From Diaporthe sp. PMI_573 (taxonomy: Eukaryota; Ascomycota; Sordariomycetes; Diaporthales; Diaporthaceae), in the NCBI GenBank assembly GCA_021399435.1, contig JAJTUP010000002.1, positions 2,480,001-2,544,000 on the forward strand: 64,000 bases of DNA, read 5' to 3'. Of this stretch, positions 50,377 to 62,395 are shown one piece after another (within the stretch, counting starts at the first letter, position 1; each line of letters begins with the position of its first letter). Below the pieces are notes generated by a model, which did no database searches, was not told where the DNA came from, and worked only from the letters and a program-made list of their open reading frames with translations. The position numbers and the translations under genes are program-made.

Positions 50377-53111
50377 GCAGTGTGCAGTGTGCAGTACAAG
50401 ACTGCCCATGTGGGAGTTCGGATGGCTGTGGCTCAAGGTAAAGATCGTTGAGCCGCCTCTCGGGTCACAGCCACTTGTGAGAGCGGTGTGCTGCAAAAGT
50501 ATATTGATCGGCAGGGGTTGGTCGAGGTCGGGTTCGTTGTAGGGAAATACAGCCTGATTGGGTTTCTCCTCCCGAGAACTGTTCGTCTGTAAATTTTCCG
50601 TCAGGGTGACGGCGAGCAACATCTATCGTAGCCCTTAAAGGCTCGATCAAAAAGAAGTCTAGGCAAAATTGAAGCGTACTGCTTCTTGTCCCGAGAATGG
50701 GGAAAGGGATGTGATACACTTCTGACATCAGAACACTGAATCCCGAGAACCACGAGGGCCTTTATTCTAGAACTGCGTCCATAATTAGCTCATGGGTACC
50801 TCGAGTAGAGTAGAGCCTCAGCTGAGGCGCATCGTTGATGTTCTGTGATAGGCCAGTGCGTCTAAGTCCAGACCGTAAGCAGCAGCATTCCCCCTTCTCT
50901 ACGACGCCAGTGACTGGCCCTCCCAGACCAGCTACCTTGGTATGTCGCAGCTTGCTTCTGCGAGGGAAAGATGTTTCGCTTCTCCAGCGAATGACGCCCC
51001 CTTCTACGGCGTCCAGGGCTGCCGCATCGGGACCCGGGCACAACGACCCGAACTGTCACTGGCATAGTTCACCCCAGTTCATCCCATCCCCAGCCTGCCT
51101 CCTTCCCTCCTTTCCAAGGCAGAGATGCAGAGTTGCCACGCGACAGCTGCAGATCAACTCATTACAACGCCCAGAAGGAACCCGTTCCATAGGGCAGACC
51201 ATGACGCCTTGCAGAGTGCCGGGCCAGGATCGAGGGCGTGGGCGTCCCGCTCCGCCCCTAGTAGTGACAACTTTAAACGAGAAAGTGGCTGTCAGGTAAT
51301 CCTAAGGCGGAACGTCCCAGTCCCACGCAGCCGAATATAGGCATGCCCCGGGTCAGACAAGCATATGATCCGAGTGATGTGGAGTCAAATAAACGTTCAG
51401 CGCCACGCCCTTCCCACCGCTCCGCTGGAATGCCATCAGCAGGGCTACCGACTTGGCATGCCGGATGGTGACCCCTGAGAGGGCAGCTCTACGAGCTGTG
51501 GCGCCCACATCCATGATCAGATTCGTTCTGCTGCAGGCATTCCCCGTCGGACTGGTCATATCTCAGACACTCCAGTCGTTATGGGGTGTGCTGGGTGACT
51601 CTATCGTGATATGGAGCAAACGATAGTCACCATGCGGCATCCGTTAATCATGCGCGTGGTCTCGGGCCACTTCCCCAGCAGGGAGAAACAGACACGGGAA
51701 GAAAAGAATAAAAAAACACGAGACGGCGGGTGGCTTCGGGCCAGCATCCATGCCACTCTCGTGATTAAATGTTGCAGTATTGCCCTCCACCGCCAACGTT
51801 GCACCAGGGGCTAGCCTCAATCTGGTTGACCTCCCATGGCACAGCATGTGTCCTCCCTCGAAAGTCGGCACGAGGAAGGGGGGGTGGAAGGGGGGCTCGA
51901 ACACGCGGAGTCATCGAGGGTCCTGTCGCGCCAAGACCTGCGGGCCTTGGACGTAGGCGGACGCAGTTTTCAGCCACCGGTGCCAGCTGAAATGGAGCTG
52001 ATAGCGGTTTAGGGCCAGGCGCGGAAAGGGTTAAAAAAGAAACAAATAACCACAAAAGCCCAGGATCCTCGCGCGGGCGCAAGGGCATGCAGGCGGGCAG
52101 GCAGGCAGGCAGGAAGGAAGGAAGGAAGTCAGGCTAGCTCGAGGTCTCGCGCGGCGCAACGGCGCAACATGGAGCGCGGAACAAAAGAGGGACGTACATT
52201 GAGTCCTTCGGTAGCCCTGATGCAGATGCCGCATGCTAAGTGACGGTGTTTATTGGACAGGGAGCGAGAAATGCAGGCGGCCCCCACTCCGATCCCCGCG
52301 AGTCTCCAAGGCTCTCAGTATTGTTGTTGGCAGCTCTTCCCGGCGGAGACTCTCCCCCCTCCCCCTTGGGAAGATGTGACGGAAGCAGAGGGTCAGAAAA
52401 TGTCAGAATCAGTGACGGGGTGACGTCGCAGGTGATCGGCACTGCGGCAGTTGCAAGGGCTTAGATGCACACCTGCACCAGACTGTCGGGTCAGATCGAT
52501 CTATGTGAACAGGACTTGCGGACCACCACCACCGCTTACCTACCTCCGATTTGTGAGAGCAGAGAACTGATCAGCAACGGTGGGAGCCTTGCTTACGTCC
52601 TGGAAACCTTGCCCTACACCAGTAGCTCATGCATAATCTTGACCACGAACTTCTCAACTACATTACTGGTCATGAAGAAATCTGCGATATCCCATATGGC
52701 AGCTTGCCAAATGTCTCTTATCTGTACAAGACCGGACCGGGTAAGGTTCATGGACGACGTAGCCGTTTGGATGCGTGCAGCTTTTTTAGTTCAGAAACTC
52801 TGGATCCAGTGAGGCACAGGATTCGGCCGGTCAGAGCACATTCCATAAGAACGATGCAACCATCAGATTGATGTATTTGGTGGGCTTGACTCCCAGTCAC
52901 TCAAACTGTATATACGCTCATGTTCGAAGAAATTAATGTTATTAGTTCATCAAGCGTTAAAAAGCATGTTTGCTGAAAATGGTATCCTTAGTAATGAAGA
53001 AAGAACCAAGCCCCGAAACGCCATCATCCATATATCTTGGCCAGCAGCCGGAGCAATTCTTGACCCCAAGACCTTTTTGTCAGCCTCTGAATTAAAACCC
53101 TGAGAATACGT
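50377..53111. other. 2.7 kb gene-free region upstream of the Zn2Cys6 regulator
   Basis: Contains the regulator's promoter on the left and the patatin-like gene's 3' flank on the right (AT-rich, about 52870-53100). A GGCA/GGAA tract lies at 52089-52128. A plus-strand frame at 52465-52812 (115 codons) overlaps another frame and shows no domain. No gene called. Confidence 0.55.
52089..52128. repeat. Compound (GGCA)n(GGAA)n tetranucleotide repeat
   Basis: GGCA-type units pass directly into four GGAA units. Non-coding. Confidence 0.8.
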
Positions 53112-55233
53112 TCAACGGCCCTGATAGACCGGCTTTCTGCCGACAGGCGGTGGCGGATCATCATCCAGAGGATACGGTGGTGCCGGGCCCACTGGAGCCG
53201 TGCCTACTCGCCGTGGTGCTCTCGGGACCTGGTTTTCTGGGAGCGGTGTTTTCGGCGGCAGTGGCGGAGGCGCTACTCTGGGTGGCTGTGGAGCATATCC
53301 CTGGAGGTTCGGGCGCTCATCCGACGACACGATGGCGATCTTGTCTGACCCAGACGCATTCCTCCACTGGGCGGGTGTTGGCGCATTCACCACGAGCTTA
53401 TCGCCATCCTCGTGTGGCTCACTGGGAGGGGCTGAGGCTGGCGGGGCTGAGGGCGGCCTGTTGCCTCTGGATGGCGGTGACTCCTGGCGACGTCCTGTTG
53501 GCTGAGGCGAGCCGTGCACGGATGGCGGCAGAGGTTGGCTCTGCGGTATGGTAGGTAGGACGCGCTCGTAGGAGCTTCGTGGAGACACGTGCGCGTTCGG
53601 GAGCGACAAGTTATCAGTCCCGGAGTCGTAAGACTGTCGGTCGAACGAGCGTCGACTCGATGGTGTGTGGGGCGATGGCCAACTCTCCGGTATCTCGGCG
53701 GGGAGCTCAACGGCAAGTGGCGCTGAGATGTCGAACTCGGGCAACTTGTACTGCAAGTCAGGTTCTGCGCTCAGCCGCTCCAGTCGCTGCTTCGCACGGT
53801 GGATCTTGGCCAATTTCGCGGATGCGTCCTGCACCATTCTCTGCTCCGTCTTCCTCCCGAGATACATCCTCGTCGACGTGCTGATATCCGACAGCCGATT
53901 CCATTCGTTCATACCAAACTCTCCAACGCCGACCTCGACGTTTAGGCGATAGTAGACCTCGGGGTTGACTCCTCTGTCCGATAAATGTTGCTTCTTCATC
54001 ATCTCGTGAGTTTTCTCACAGCCTTCGATTTTGGCGATCAGTCTCCGCTTGGCCTCTGCGAAGCCACCAATGAAGCCTTCATACCACTCCGCCTTATTCG
54101 TGTCGCTGCCCTTTGGTCTCTTTCCTGTTCCTATACTGAGGAAAACGCCGACTTCCCTCCCGGGCCACTCGTTCACGACAGCCTCGTCGAGGGCTTCTGG
54201 GGCGGGGTTAAAACGACCGTCGCCATCGTCGTGGAACACGGTCTGGCCGATCTGGATGGGTTTGAATGCTAGCCCAATAGAGCAAGTTGCTCTCCCCGCC
54301 TGCCAAATTTTGCAGTCAAACTCTGGTGCAGGCTCCCTTCTTGAGTCATATGACCTTAGCAAGACAACATCGGTCTTGCTAGAGGCGCCTTTATACACAG
54401 CCGTCACGGCACTGGATCATGGTCAGCCACGAAGTCTTCTCCACAAGAAGGGCCCGTGAGAAACATACGTCTTGGTTCGGTACTCCCTCTCGTCATAGAG
54501 TCGCGCGTTGGGGTCGCCGCCGCCTCTGCCGGAGTAGTAGGGCCGGGCCATCTGGGCCTGGGGGCTCTTGTTGCTGAAGCTGACCACGCTTGCATTGCTG
54601 GCGTGCCTCCGTGGGTAATGCGCGCTTGACCGAGAATGTGAGCTCAGAGGGCTGTGGATCGAGGTGCCGTCGTCGCCTTCCGACTCGGATGTGGTGTGTT
54701 CTGACACTGCGTCCTTGATAGCATCCTCGAGCCTCGAGGCCTTGAACAGGGTAGCGTGGGTGGGGATGCCGAGTATGGTCTTGTCGGTCTCGAAAACCAT
54801 GCGCGTGAGTCGTACATAAAGCTGCTTGCAAGTCTCGAGGTCAAGGCGTAGCCTGCCCAACATGAGGGCGATCAAGCCGCCTGTTCCGGTGCCGACGATG
54901 AGGTCGAAGTGGTCGGCGGGCTTTGGAATCTCGTGACGTCTTGGCGCGCGCCCCTCGATCTCGACGAAGGTTCGGTGCATGATCTCCTGGATGATGATGA
55001 ACATGCTGTAGCCTCGGACACCGCCGCCATCTTTGTGTCAACTTGTTAGCGTGCGCACAAACCCAGGCGGATGCAACGGGGGAAGGCGTCGCAGGTCGGG
55101 AGGAAGTGGACGTGGGAGGGGAGTCTCCCCATGGAGAATTGGGTCTGGTGCGCGGTGCGTGGTGCCTACCTAGCGACAGGATCCGGAGGGGCGGACCCTT
55201 GGTGGTGTCCTTCCTCTTCAAACCAGAATCCAT
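53112..55233 (-). CDS. Patatin-like protein lacking the nucleophilic serine, 641 aa
   Basis: Patatin/PNPLA-fold protein. Three exons: 55233-55170, 55030-54469 and 54411-53112. ATG 55233 starts MDSGLKRKDTTKG; intron 1 joins LRILSL to DGGGVRGYSMF, restoring the oxyanion-hole loop D22-G-G-G-V-R-G. The nucleophile elbow, normally GTSTGG, reads G68-T-G70-T-G-G, so Gly replaces Ser. The second dyad motif, normally DGG or DGA, reads HDDGDGRFNP around Asp271/Asp273, also off-consensus. A family-typical stretch follows the elbow (LIALMLGRLRLDLETCKQLYVRLTRMVFETDKT), and the later GVFLSIGTGKRPKGS is intact. The C-terminal 230 residues are Pro/Ser-rich and disordered. By family knowledge an intact patatin hydrolyses lipid acyl esters; this one is probably a non-catalytic relative. 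Fungal members with GTGTGG exist as far as I recall, so this is unlikely to be a random mutation. Confidence 0.9.
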
Positions 55234-58100
55234 CTGTTCACGAACACCGTCTCTGCACGATGGACAAGCGGCTGTGGTATGGTGCAGGAGAGAAGGGGTG
55301 TCCCGAGGGTTGAGGAGGACGGGAAAGTGGTGGTTATGGGCGGGACAAGGAAGCGATTCCGAGTCGAGCACGAGTCCTAGGTACGATCGCAGGTACCCAG
55401 ACAGGGGAGGATAGGCCCAACTGGGGCGCAATGCGTCACTGACCCACAGTCAGAGGCACCTGTGCAGTTGCACGACAGGGGTCTTGGGCTGGGGTGCGTT
55501 GGGTTCGGTTGAGGGAGCTGGAAGCTTGAGGTCTTTCAGCACCAGCGCCACAGGCAGCCGAGGGGCAACTGGGGGCAGGAGGGGAGGCAGCTGGGCGGGC
55601 AAGGATCGAGCTGGTTGTCAATTGGGCAGCCCTGGCAGCCCTAGACGCAGATGCACCAATGCAACTTTAACCTTTTCCCCCTCTGGCTGCGACGACGTCA
55701 AGATTTCGTCGTGTATCCAAGAAAAGACAAAAAGGCCACACCCTGGCCAGTCCCGGACAGTGACTTCTTTTGGTGGTCCACAACCACAATCGAGATTTTC
55801 TTTTCAGTACTCACAATCGGAGCCCAGTCAGGCCGGGGTTGATCCGATCCAAGCATGGGACGATTGACGGTGACGGGTGGCAGTGCTGGGACTGTCGAGG
55901 TGTTCCTGTGCGCGTACTTCCAGTTGGGTCCAAGGTTGATCGATCCCACCCTTCCGGTTCCTTGCCGCTGTCCTTTCTGGTTGAAACGCCGCGAGGCCTG
56001 CGACGATGGTGAACAACAAACAACCTCGAGGACGGCCCCTGTCATGTTCTCGAGCCAACTGCGCCTGGTGGTTGGGGACTCGGCACTGGTTTGTCTCTTA
56101 CCTCGCCGTCTTGAGCTTGATTTATGCTTCAGGCCTCGACAACTTCTCAACTCCTGGCTGCTGCCCAGACTGCCAGACATGTCCCATGCCAGCCAGAACT
56201 TGTAAGCTTAGAATGGCTGACTACGGGCGCGCAGATGCGGTGGTCTCACTGGCGCCCACGTCCAGCCTGGCGGCACACTGACGTCCAGCGTACCGGGTAC
56301 GATGTACAGCATTCTTTCGTATCCGAGTCTAACAATAAGCGCACATCGCCTCATGTCATGTCTGCAGGTACACACGCAAGCTGGAAACCTACCGTACACT
56401 AGCAGTCTGCAGACATCAGCCATGCCAGATCGGGGCAGCCATTCGCTCAACTCCTCTCCGCACGCTACGGTCCTTCTCCAGTCTTGAGTCACTAGTTGAT
56501 ACAACCCGAACTCGAACAAACGAGTTGAGGAAGCGACCACGCGAACTGGAGTGAGCAAGCAAGTGATTGGGCGCCCGGGAAGGCGTTGCAGGACAAGGTT
56601 GGTGATCAGGTTCCCAACCATCGTGGCTGAGCCGGCGGGAGCGGCGCGGCGCTCTCACCCCCTCGCGAGCCCATTGGATCGCCACCGAGCTGGACAGGCT
56701 CTTGGCGGCTAGGACGGCGCCGATGCCATCCGCCATCCGCCATCCGCCCTGCCGCCCCAGTGCATCAGTGCATCCAGTCGGCCAGCAGTCACGAACTCGA
56801 CTCCTGCCCATCATGCCCACTTTTGGGCGAGGGCCTGACGCCGGTTCCCTCATGGAAATGTTCTGGAAATTGCCGTGTTTGGCTCAATGGCATTTCGAAA
56901 ACAAATCGCCCATTGTCCCCTGGATCTTCGAGAGGCCGCCTTGAAAACGCATCCCCACTTCAGATACGAAGAGGACCCTTTTGAGGTGGCGGACCTGCAG
57001 ACCGCATATTTACTGTGGAGTACTCCGTAAAGACTGACAGATCATGGGCGCACCAGAGATCCAGCTTACTGTAACGCCGCACCGTAGAGTAAGCACCTTC
57101 AAGGGTCGTCCGTTCAGCCTAGCAGGTCCAGGAATTTCCTTCACGACGGCCTCCTTGTCCAGATGACTGTTGAGTCCCAGATGTCATGAATCTCCGTACT
57201 AGTAATGAGTATTGTCTTCCGGTACTAAATTTAGGGGAGCTAAGCGTGGAGTGTCAAAGTCGTCTGTAAGCCCGGACCTTCCGACGGTGAGCATAGGCAT
57301 TTCCCCCTCGCATGCCGCAGAGCTGCAAATTGTCCCAGGAGTCGAGAACGACAGCGTCACGTTCGGATGTTTGGCGGCATGTCCAGTAGACTCTGCTATA
57401 CTTTGTCGACGAACCCAGAGGCGTGTTGGCCAAGACACAGCTCCCAGAGTTGTGCCGCTTCCATCAATCCAAAGCTGGTTTCTCTTCCGATTATGTTCAT
57501 ATCACAAGGGGTCCCACCTCTTGAAGTCGCTTCTAGGTCGGAACTCGTGCGGATCGCAGGGAGTCCGGCCACCTGGGCGGTTCGCATCTGCTAATACCAT
57601 AAATTGGGGAGAAACACCTAGTCGGAGGGGGGCCAGCCAGCCAGTGCAACGACATCATTGGCATTTGGCAAGTTCTTCACATTAGCTTGGGTATAGTTCT
57701 AGCCGCCTGTTTGTTCCATCACCTGCTGTTACCTCGGAGAGGTCAGCATGTGGACAGCAGCGCGAATGGATCAGTTGGCGGGCCGTTGAGCTCCGTGTCA
57801 TGCACGCAGCATTCAAAGCCATATTTCAACGGAGATCATCCTTTCTTTCTATTAAAAAAAAGCCGCATTATGCACTGTCTACATTTGTGGCATTAATGGC
57901 TGGTAGACGACGATGTTGATATCAACTTTGGCACTAGACATGCTGGGACTTGACTTTATCTGCAGGCTGACTCAGCTGGATCTTATCTTATCAACCATGG
58001 TTAATTTTGCTATCCTTGTTTGCGTTTCGAGATCTTCTCTGCCAACAACACACATCCAACCGACAATACTGTCAGTACTCCATCCCAGACAGCAGTCATC
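55234..58100. other. 2.9 kb divergent intergenic region where strand use flips
   Basis: Lies between the starts of the patatin-like gene (minus) and the UPF0390 gene (plus), so it carries both promoters. Short frames at 57587-57396 and 57438-57199 on the minus strand look more protein-like than the rest (for example HPNVTLSFSTPGTICSS) but do not join into a clear gene. Nothing else recognised. Confidence 0.5.
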
Positions 58101-58349
58101 ATGGCCCAAGGCGAGATCAAGAGGAAGGCAGCGCCGGTTGCCACCAAAGCGAAGCCCATGAAGGGCCAGAAAGTCAAGAAGCCGAAGTCAACCAAAGCCG
58201 ACAAGCTGCAGAAGAAGTATACGTCGGGCATGGTCACCAAAACCGAAGCACTGCTGGGTGAGCGTGCTGGACACCTGGAGCTGATCGGAAAGGGAAAGAA
58301 GGCCAAGAAGGATGAAAAGCACAAGGGTGGCTCGAGGAAGTTTGGTTGA
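58101..58349 (+). CDS. UPF0390 / DUF2462 small basic protein, 82 aa
   Basis: A single exon from ATG 58101 to TGA 58349. Very Lys-rich: MAQGEIKRKAAPVATKAKP, then KGQKVKKPKSTKADKLQKKY, and a short conserved tail GMVTKTEALLGERAGHLELIGKGKKAKK. Length, order of the basic block and the TEALLGERAGHLELI-type helix match the UPF0390 family (human C19orf53, Leydig cell tumour 10 kDa homologue). Composition suggests a nuclear or nucleolar, nucleic-acid-associated protein, but the molecular function is not established. No introns within the coding sequence; a leader intron is possible because GT..AG pairs are available upstream. First plus-strand gene after eleven on the minus strand. Confidence 0.88.
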   Translation: MAQGEIKRKAAPVATKAKPMKGQKVKKPKSTKADKLQKKYTSGMVTKTEALLGERAGHLELIGKGKKAKKDEKHKGGSRKFG

Positions 58350-59314
58350 GCGGGGCCAGGAAGAACACCTTGGACCGTCGACCAGCCGATGCCTCAAGCC
58401 TACGACGTCTGAACGATGGGCAGCACCCAGCTGCTACTTCTTGTCCGCATGTTTGAACAAATCCGAGACCCATCGGACTTGGATGACCGAGGATCTGCCT
58501 CGGAGCAGGCGACTGGATGGAGGGCCGCCGTTGCCACAGCTGCATTTGTCACCTGTTCAGTGCCATGCACATCGGAAATCGACTTAGGGCGACATGTGAG
58601 GTTCGAAGGACTTGGATTTGCCGCAACACCACGGTTGTCTGTTGTCTGCGGGTACGTCAGCAAATAATGCGGCATTTCGGTCTCATGGCCACACTCAGGC
58701 ACACAAAATTGCTCACCTTTTGAGCGACCTCGACTGCATGATCGGCTGGTAAACCTGCCGGGGGAAAATATTGATGACGGCGAAGAACCCCCGCGGCAAT
58801 CAGCACCGGGAGCTTGTCTCGGCTAAAACGGACTTCCATTTTTGTATTTCGAGCTCACCTCCCCGCGCGCTTCGTAGAATCCGCCGCAGGATGAACGACG
58901 AGATACTCGCAAGGACATGCGATGGTGGAGTCATGGGCAGCGCAGGGTCGGTACCGAGATATTGGCAGGCGTGGTGGCATCAACTCCAGCCCAACGGCGG
59001 ACAATAATAGATGCATCTGGCCGCGATCTAAGCCTGGCTCATCAATCAGATCCCAAGCTCACATCCAATACCACATACGACCTCCTAAAAAATAATATAT
59101 TTGACCTCATCTGACCGGTTAAGCATAGCAATCGCAGTGCAGCATTGTCGGTTGAGCGGAACCTGACAATTGCTGAAACCGGGAAATTTTTGTCTGCCAT
59201 TATAAACCTTGTGATATGCACTGCGGAAAGTCTGGGATGGATTTCCTGAGAGGCAAACCTCCAATTTGCGCAAAGTTTCAACTTCTAGGCCGATACTACG
59301 AACCGACCACCGTG
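58350..59314. other. 0.97 kb between UPF0390 gene and CE15 gene
   Basis: 3' flank of the UPF0390 gene, then the CE15 promoter with a TATAAA at 59201-59206. The stretch 59080-59210 is AT-rich compared with its surroundings. No gene seen. Confidence 0.6.
59201..59206 (+). promoter_or_regulatory. TATA box of the CE15 esterase gene
   Basis: TATAAA lies 109 bp before the chosen ATG at 59315, in an AT-rich dip. This spacing suits a fungal core promoter and favours ATG 59315 over the in-frame ATG at 59216, which is only 10 bp from the TATA. Confidence 0.5.
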
Positions 59315-60794
59315 ATGGGCGTCTTGTTGGATATTCTGGTCTGCGCGACCATGGGTGCTCATGTAGTCACGGCTCGACCTGCACATGGAGCTGCATTGCG
59401 AGGTTCAGCAACCGAGGAGCTCCCACGAGCAGTGTCGTGCGCCACGATCCCGTCACCGTTCCCGAAATGGTCCCAGCTTCCGCAGCAGACGACGTTGCCC
59501 GACCCCTTCCTACCACTTGCGTTCACAACTACCGATAACGCGGCCAGCCAGCCGGCCCCTGAGTTCGCACAGGATGTCATGACAGGCAAGGGAAAGAACA
59601 GAATCCAGACGCCTGAGGAGTGGTATCAGTGCCGGCAACCTGAGATAGTCAATATGCTGCAGGAATACCAATACGGGTACTACCCAGATCATTCTCAGGA
59701 AACTGTGACAGCCACTCGCTCCGGAAACACCGTCAGCATTTCTGTGACAGCGAGTGGCAAGACAGGAAAGTTCTCGGCGACGGTAAAACTGCCCACGGGG
59801 GCCAGCAAGCCAGCTCCGGCACCAGTGGTCATCAACATTGGCGGGATGCAGGACCAGCCTTACTTGCAGGCTGGTATCGCCGTCGTGGGGTTTGACTACA
59901 CAAGTGTGGCGGCAGACAGCAACAGCAAAACCGGTGCATTCTGGAGCAGTCAGTGTCACTTTTCTCTTGCAACGGATCCCCGACTTTCATGTTTTGGAAT
60001 GTTCTAGAATGCAACACTTTAGGATCCGTAGCAGGACTGACGTCACCATTAGTTTATAACGGAAGGGACATTGGTGAGCACGCCTTCGCACGACTGCTGA
60101 GTGGTCTCGCCGGCTAACCTTCCAACCTTGTTCCCCCCCCCCAGGCGTCCTAACCGCGTGGGCCTGGGGTTTCCACCGCACGCTCGATGGACTGAACCTC
60201 ACTGTCCCGGAAATCGATCCCACTCGCGTCGGCGTGACCGGTTGCTCCAGGCTCGGCAAGGGGGCTCTCGCGGCCGGCCTGCTTGACAGGCGCATCACGC
60301 TGACGATGCCTATGTCGTCCGGGGTGCAAGGACTCGGTCCGTACCGGTACCACGGCATGAGCGGGCAGGACGAGACGCTGGAGAACAGCAAACAGGGCGC
60401 GCCGTGGTGGAGCAACAATGCGCTTGGAACATTTGTCAACCATGCTGAGTGGTTGCCGTACGAGGCGCATACCATCGCCGCCGCGATCGCGCCGAGGGCC
60501 CTGGTGATTGACCAGGGGACAGGCGACCAGTTCACCAACTCCAAAGGGACAGCGGTGGTGGTGTATCCTGCTGCGAAGGTGGTCTATGACTGGCTCGGAG
60601 CAGGGGACAGGATCGCGATGAGTGTGCGGAGCGGTGGGCACTGTGACTTGTCTGGGTATTCTTCTGTGCTGCAGTATGCGCAGAAGATCCTGCTTGGCAA
60701 GAACATAACGCAGGATTATAACAACCTCGGGTCATACGGCTCTCCCATGACTACGACATATCCTTGGGCAACTGCCGTTCCCAAGGCAGTATAA
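59315..60794 (+). CDS. Secreted CE15 glucuronoyl-esterase-like protein, divergent
   Basis: Family CE15 enzymes cleave ester links between lignin and 4-O-methyl-glucuronoxylan outside the cell. Three exons: 59315-59948, a 21 bp micro-exon 60053-60073, and 60145-60794, giving 434 residues. ATG 59315 gives MGVLLDILVCATMGAHVVTA, a plausible though weak signal peptide. Matches include the N-terminal RIQTPEEWYQCRQPEIVNM, GYYPD, PVVINIGG, then VLTAWAWGFHRTLDGL, the nucleophile motif GCSRLGKG (Ser253), PRALVIDQGTGDQF and GGHCD with the catalytic His384. The usual acid Glu, 23 residues after Ser in an ESG motif, is Ser276 here (TMPMSSG), and the downstream WLG-type substrate segment is also altered. 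It may use another acid residue, have another substrate or be inactive. No carbohydrate-binding module is attached. The micro-exon is needed to restore YNGRDIG and the frame. Confidence 0.9.
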
Positions 60795-62395
60795 GGGGAC
60801 GCGTTGTGTTGTGCAGGAATGAGGGCAGGTCTCCTAAGCTTTGGAGGGATTTTGACTTTATGCTACGCTGTTGTGGCAAAAATCTGGAGTCGGAGGAATT
60901 ACTGTCAGGGGGTACTCTCATTGAGCCTGCGCAAACCCTGCATCCCGACACTCCCTTGTGAGCGAGCATCCATGGCCAGCCAGTTATACAGTTTACTCGG
61001 TGAACAATGGATAAACTTCATCCCGGGTGAAATTGCGTCGCGGCAGTACACAGTACATTTGCAAAATGTGATACGGTAACCTCACCACTGCCACCGCTCA
61101 GGCCTCTGCACATCAACGTGGAGAGAGAGAGAGAGAGAGAGAGAGAAAATAAGAGGTTCGATCCGTTCTACGGCTGTTTGCTATGAGACCGGCAATTGGG
61201 AGCCCGGGTATTTTTATGATCTCAGGGCAGCTTCTCACCTGGATTTGGCGCCCGACCGGATTTGCTCTCCACTTTCACATTTCTGGACCCACCCCAGCTG
61301 CGCAGATCCGAGATCAATGCGACATTCCTCTGAAAACTTAAACCACAGTGTCGGATATCGTGTCCCGACCAACTGGTAACCGCCAGGCCGTTGGGGCGGG
61401 AGAGCGGCCAACAGCATGTTGGATGTGTGGGTACCGCGGCATGCGTGTCCAAGTATAGCAAGATATGCTCGGCAAAGCCATACAAAGTTTAATAGTCGAC
61501 TCCTACTTTCACGGCAACAAAACATGTCTTTTTGCCGAGGGCGCCGGCCACGCACCTACACACTCGAGGCAAATTCGAAAGTAATGAGGGCGCATTGACT
61601 GTTCAGAGGACCACTTTTTGACCACCCGGTCAGCTGTTATTCGCGATCCACTTGCTGTTTCCCCCGTTTATTCATCATCTGCCGCTCAGGAAAGTCATGT
61701 TGGATTTGAAACACGTACTTTATTTCCAGTGACTTTCGACGAGGTGAAACCACGCACCCTGTTCTGGGTACTCACCTGTCGTTCCACTTGCTCCACCGAG
61801 TTGCTCCAGCGCCCGAGGTCAGTGTGTGCGCTTTCAACGCTTGGAGCAGCGGAACAACCGCGCATATGTCCGCGCCCGCGGAGCTTCATATGCAACGCAC
61901 CCAGCACGGTGACGAGACGTGTTCCTACTGGTGGAGGACGGTCCTCCCCATGCGACGGCGATGCCGATCATCGCGAGGACAGCTGCATAGATCACTGAGA
62001 GAAGGTGTGGGAGCGACCGTCTCGCCTCCGTCACCCCCTACAGCTGTACGGCAAGCGGGGACAGATGCCCACCACGGCTCTAGGATTCAGTCCCGAAACT
62101 TTGGAAATATACCTTGCCAGCCTGCTGGGAACCCTTACCCGTATAGCTCCACGTTGGGCTCCGCTCAACCCAACGCTTCGGGTCTACTGATATTTCTGGG
62201 CCATCCCAATCGAGACTAACCGGACGTTCTTCGGTGATCACCACTGTTCGAGATTGCCCGGTCATGCAGCTGGCATCGTAGCTTTTCTCATCCCCTTATT
62301 TTCTTCCGAACTTTCTAGTGTGCTGTATCTCGGTTCCAGACGATTCCTGCAGACACGCGGCTCTAAGCCACAACCAGGCTCACCTAGCTTCGAAC
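60795..62395. other. 1.6 kb between the CE15 gene and the LaeA-like gene
   Basis: CE15 3' flank, a GA microsatellite (61120-61146), then the LaeA-like promoter. On the minus strand, pieces at 62265-62137, 61907-61787 and 61401-61235 read like exons of a small gene, with GT donors after two of them. They carry no recognisable domain and are not called (see findings). Confidence 0.5.
61120..61146. repeat. GA dinucleotide microsatellite
   Basis: Thirteen GA units in the 3' flank of the CE15 gene. Confidence 0.9.

Noticed and set aside
61150..61165. GGTTCGATCC resembling a tRNA B box
   Set aside because: There is no A box at the right distance upstream (the region is a GA repeat) and no cloverleaf can be drawn.
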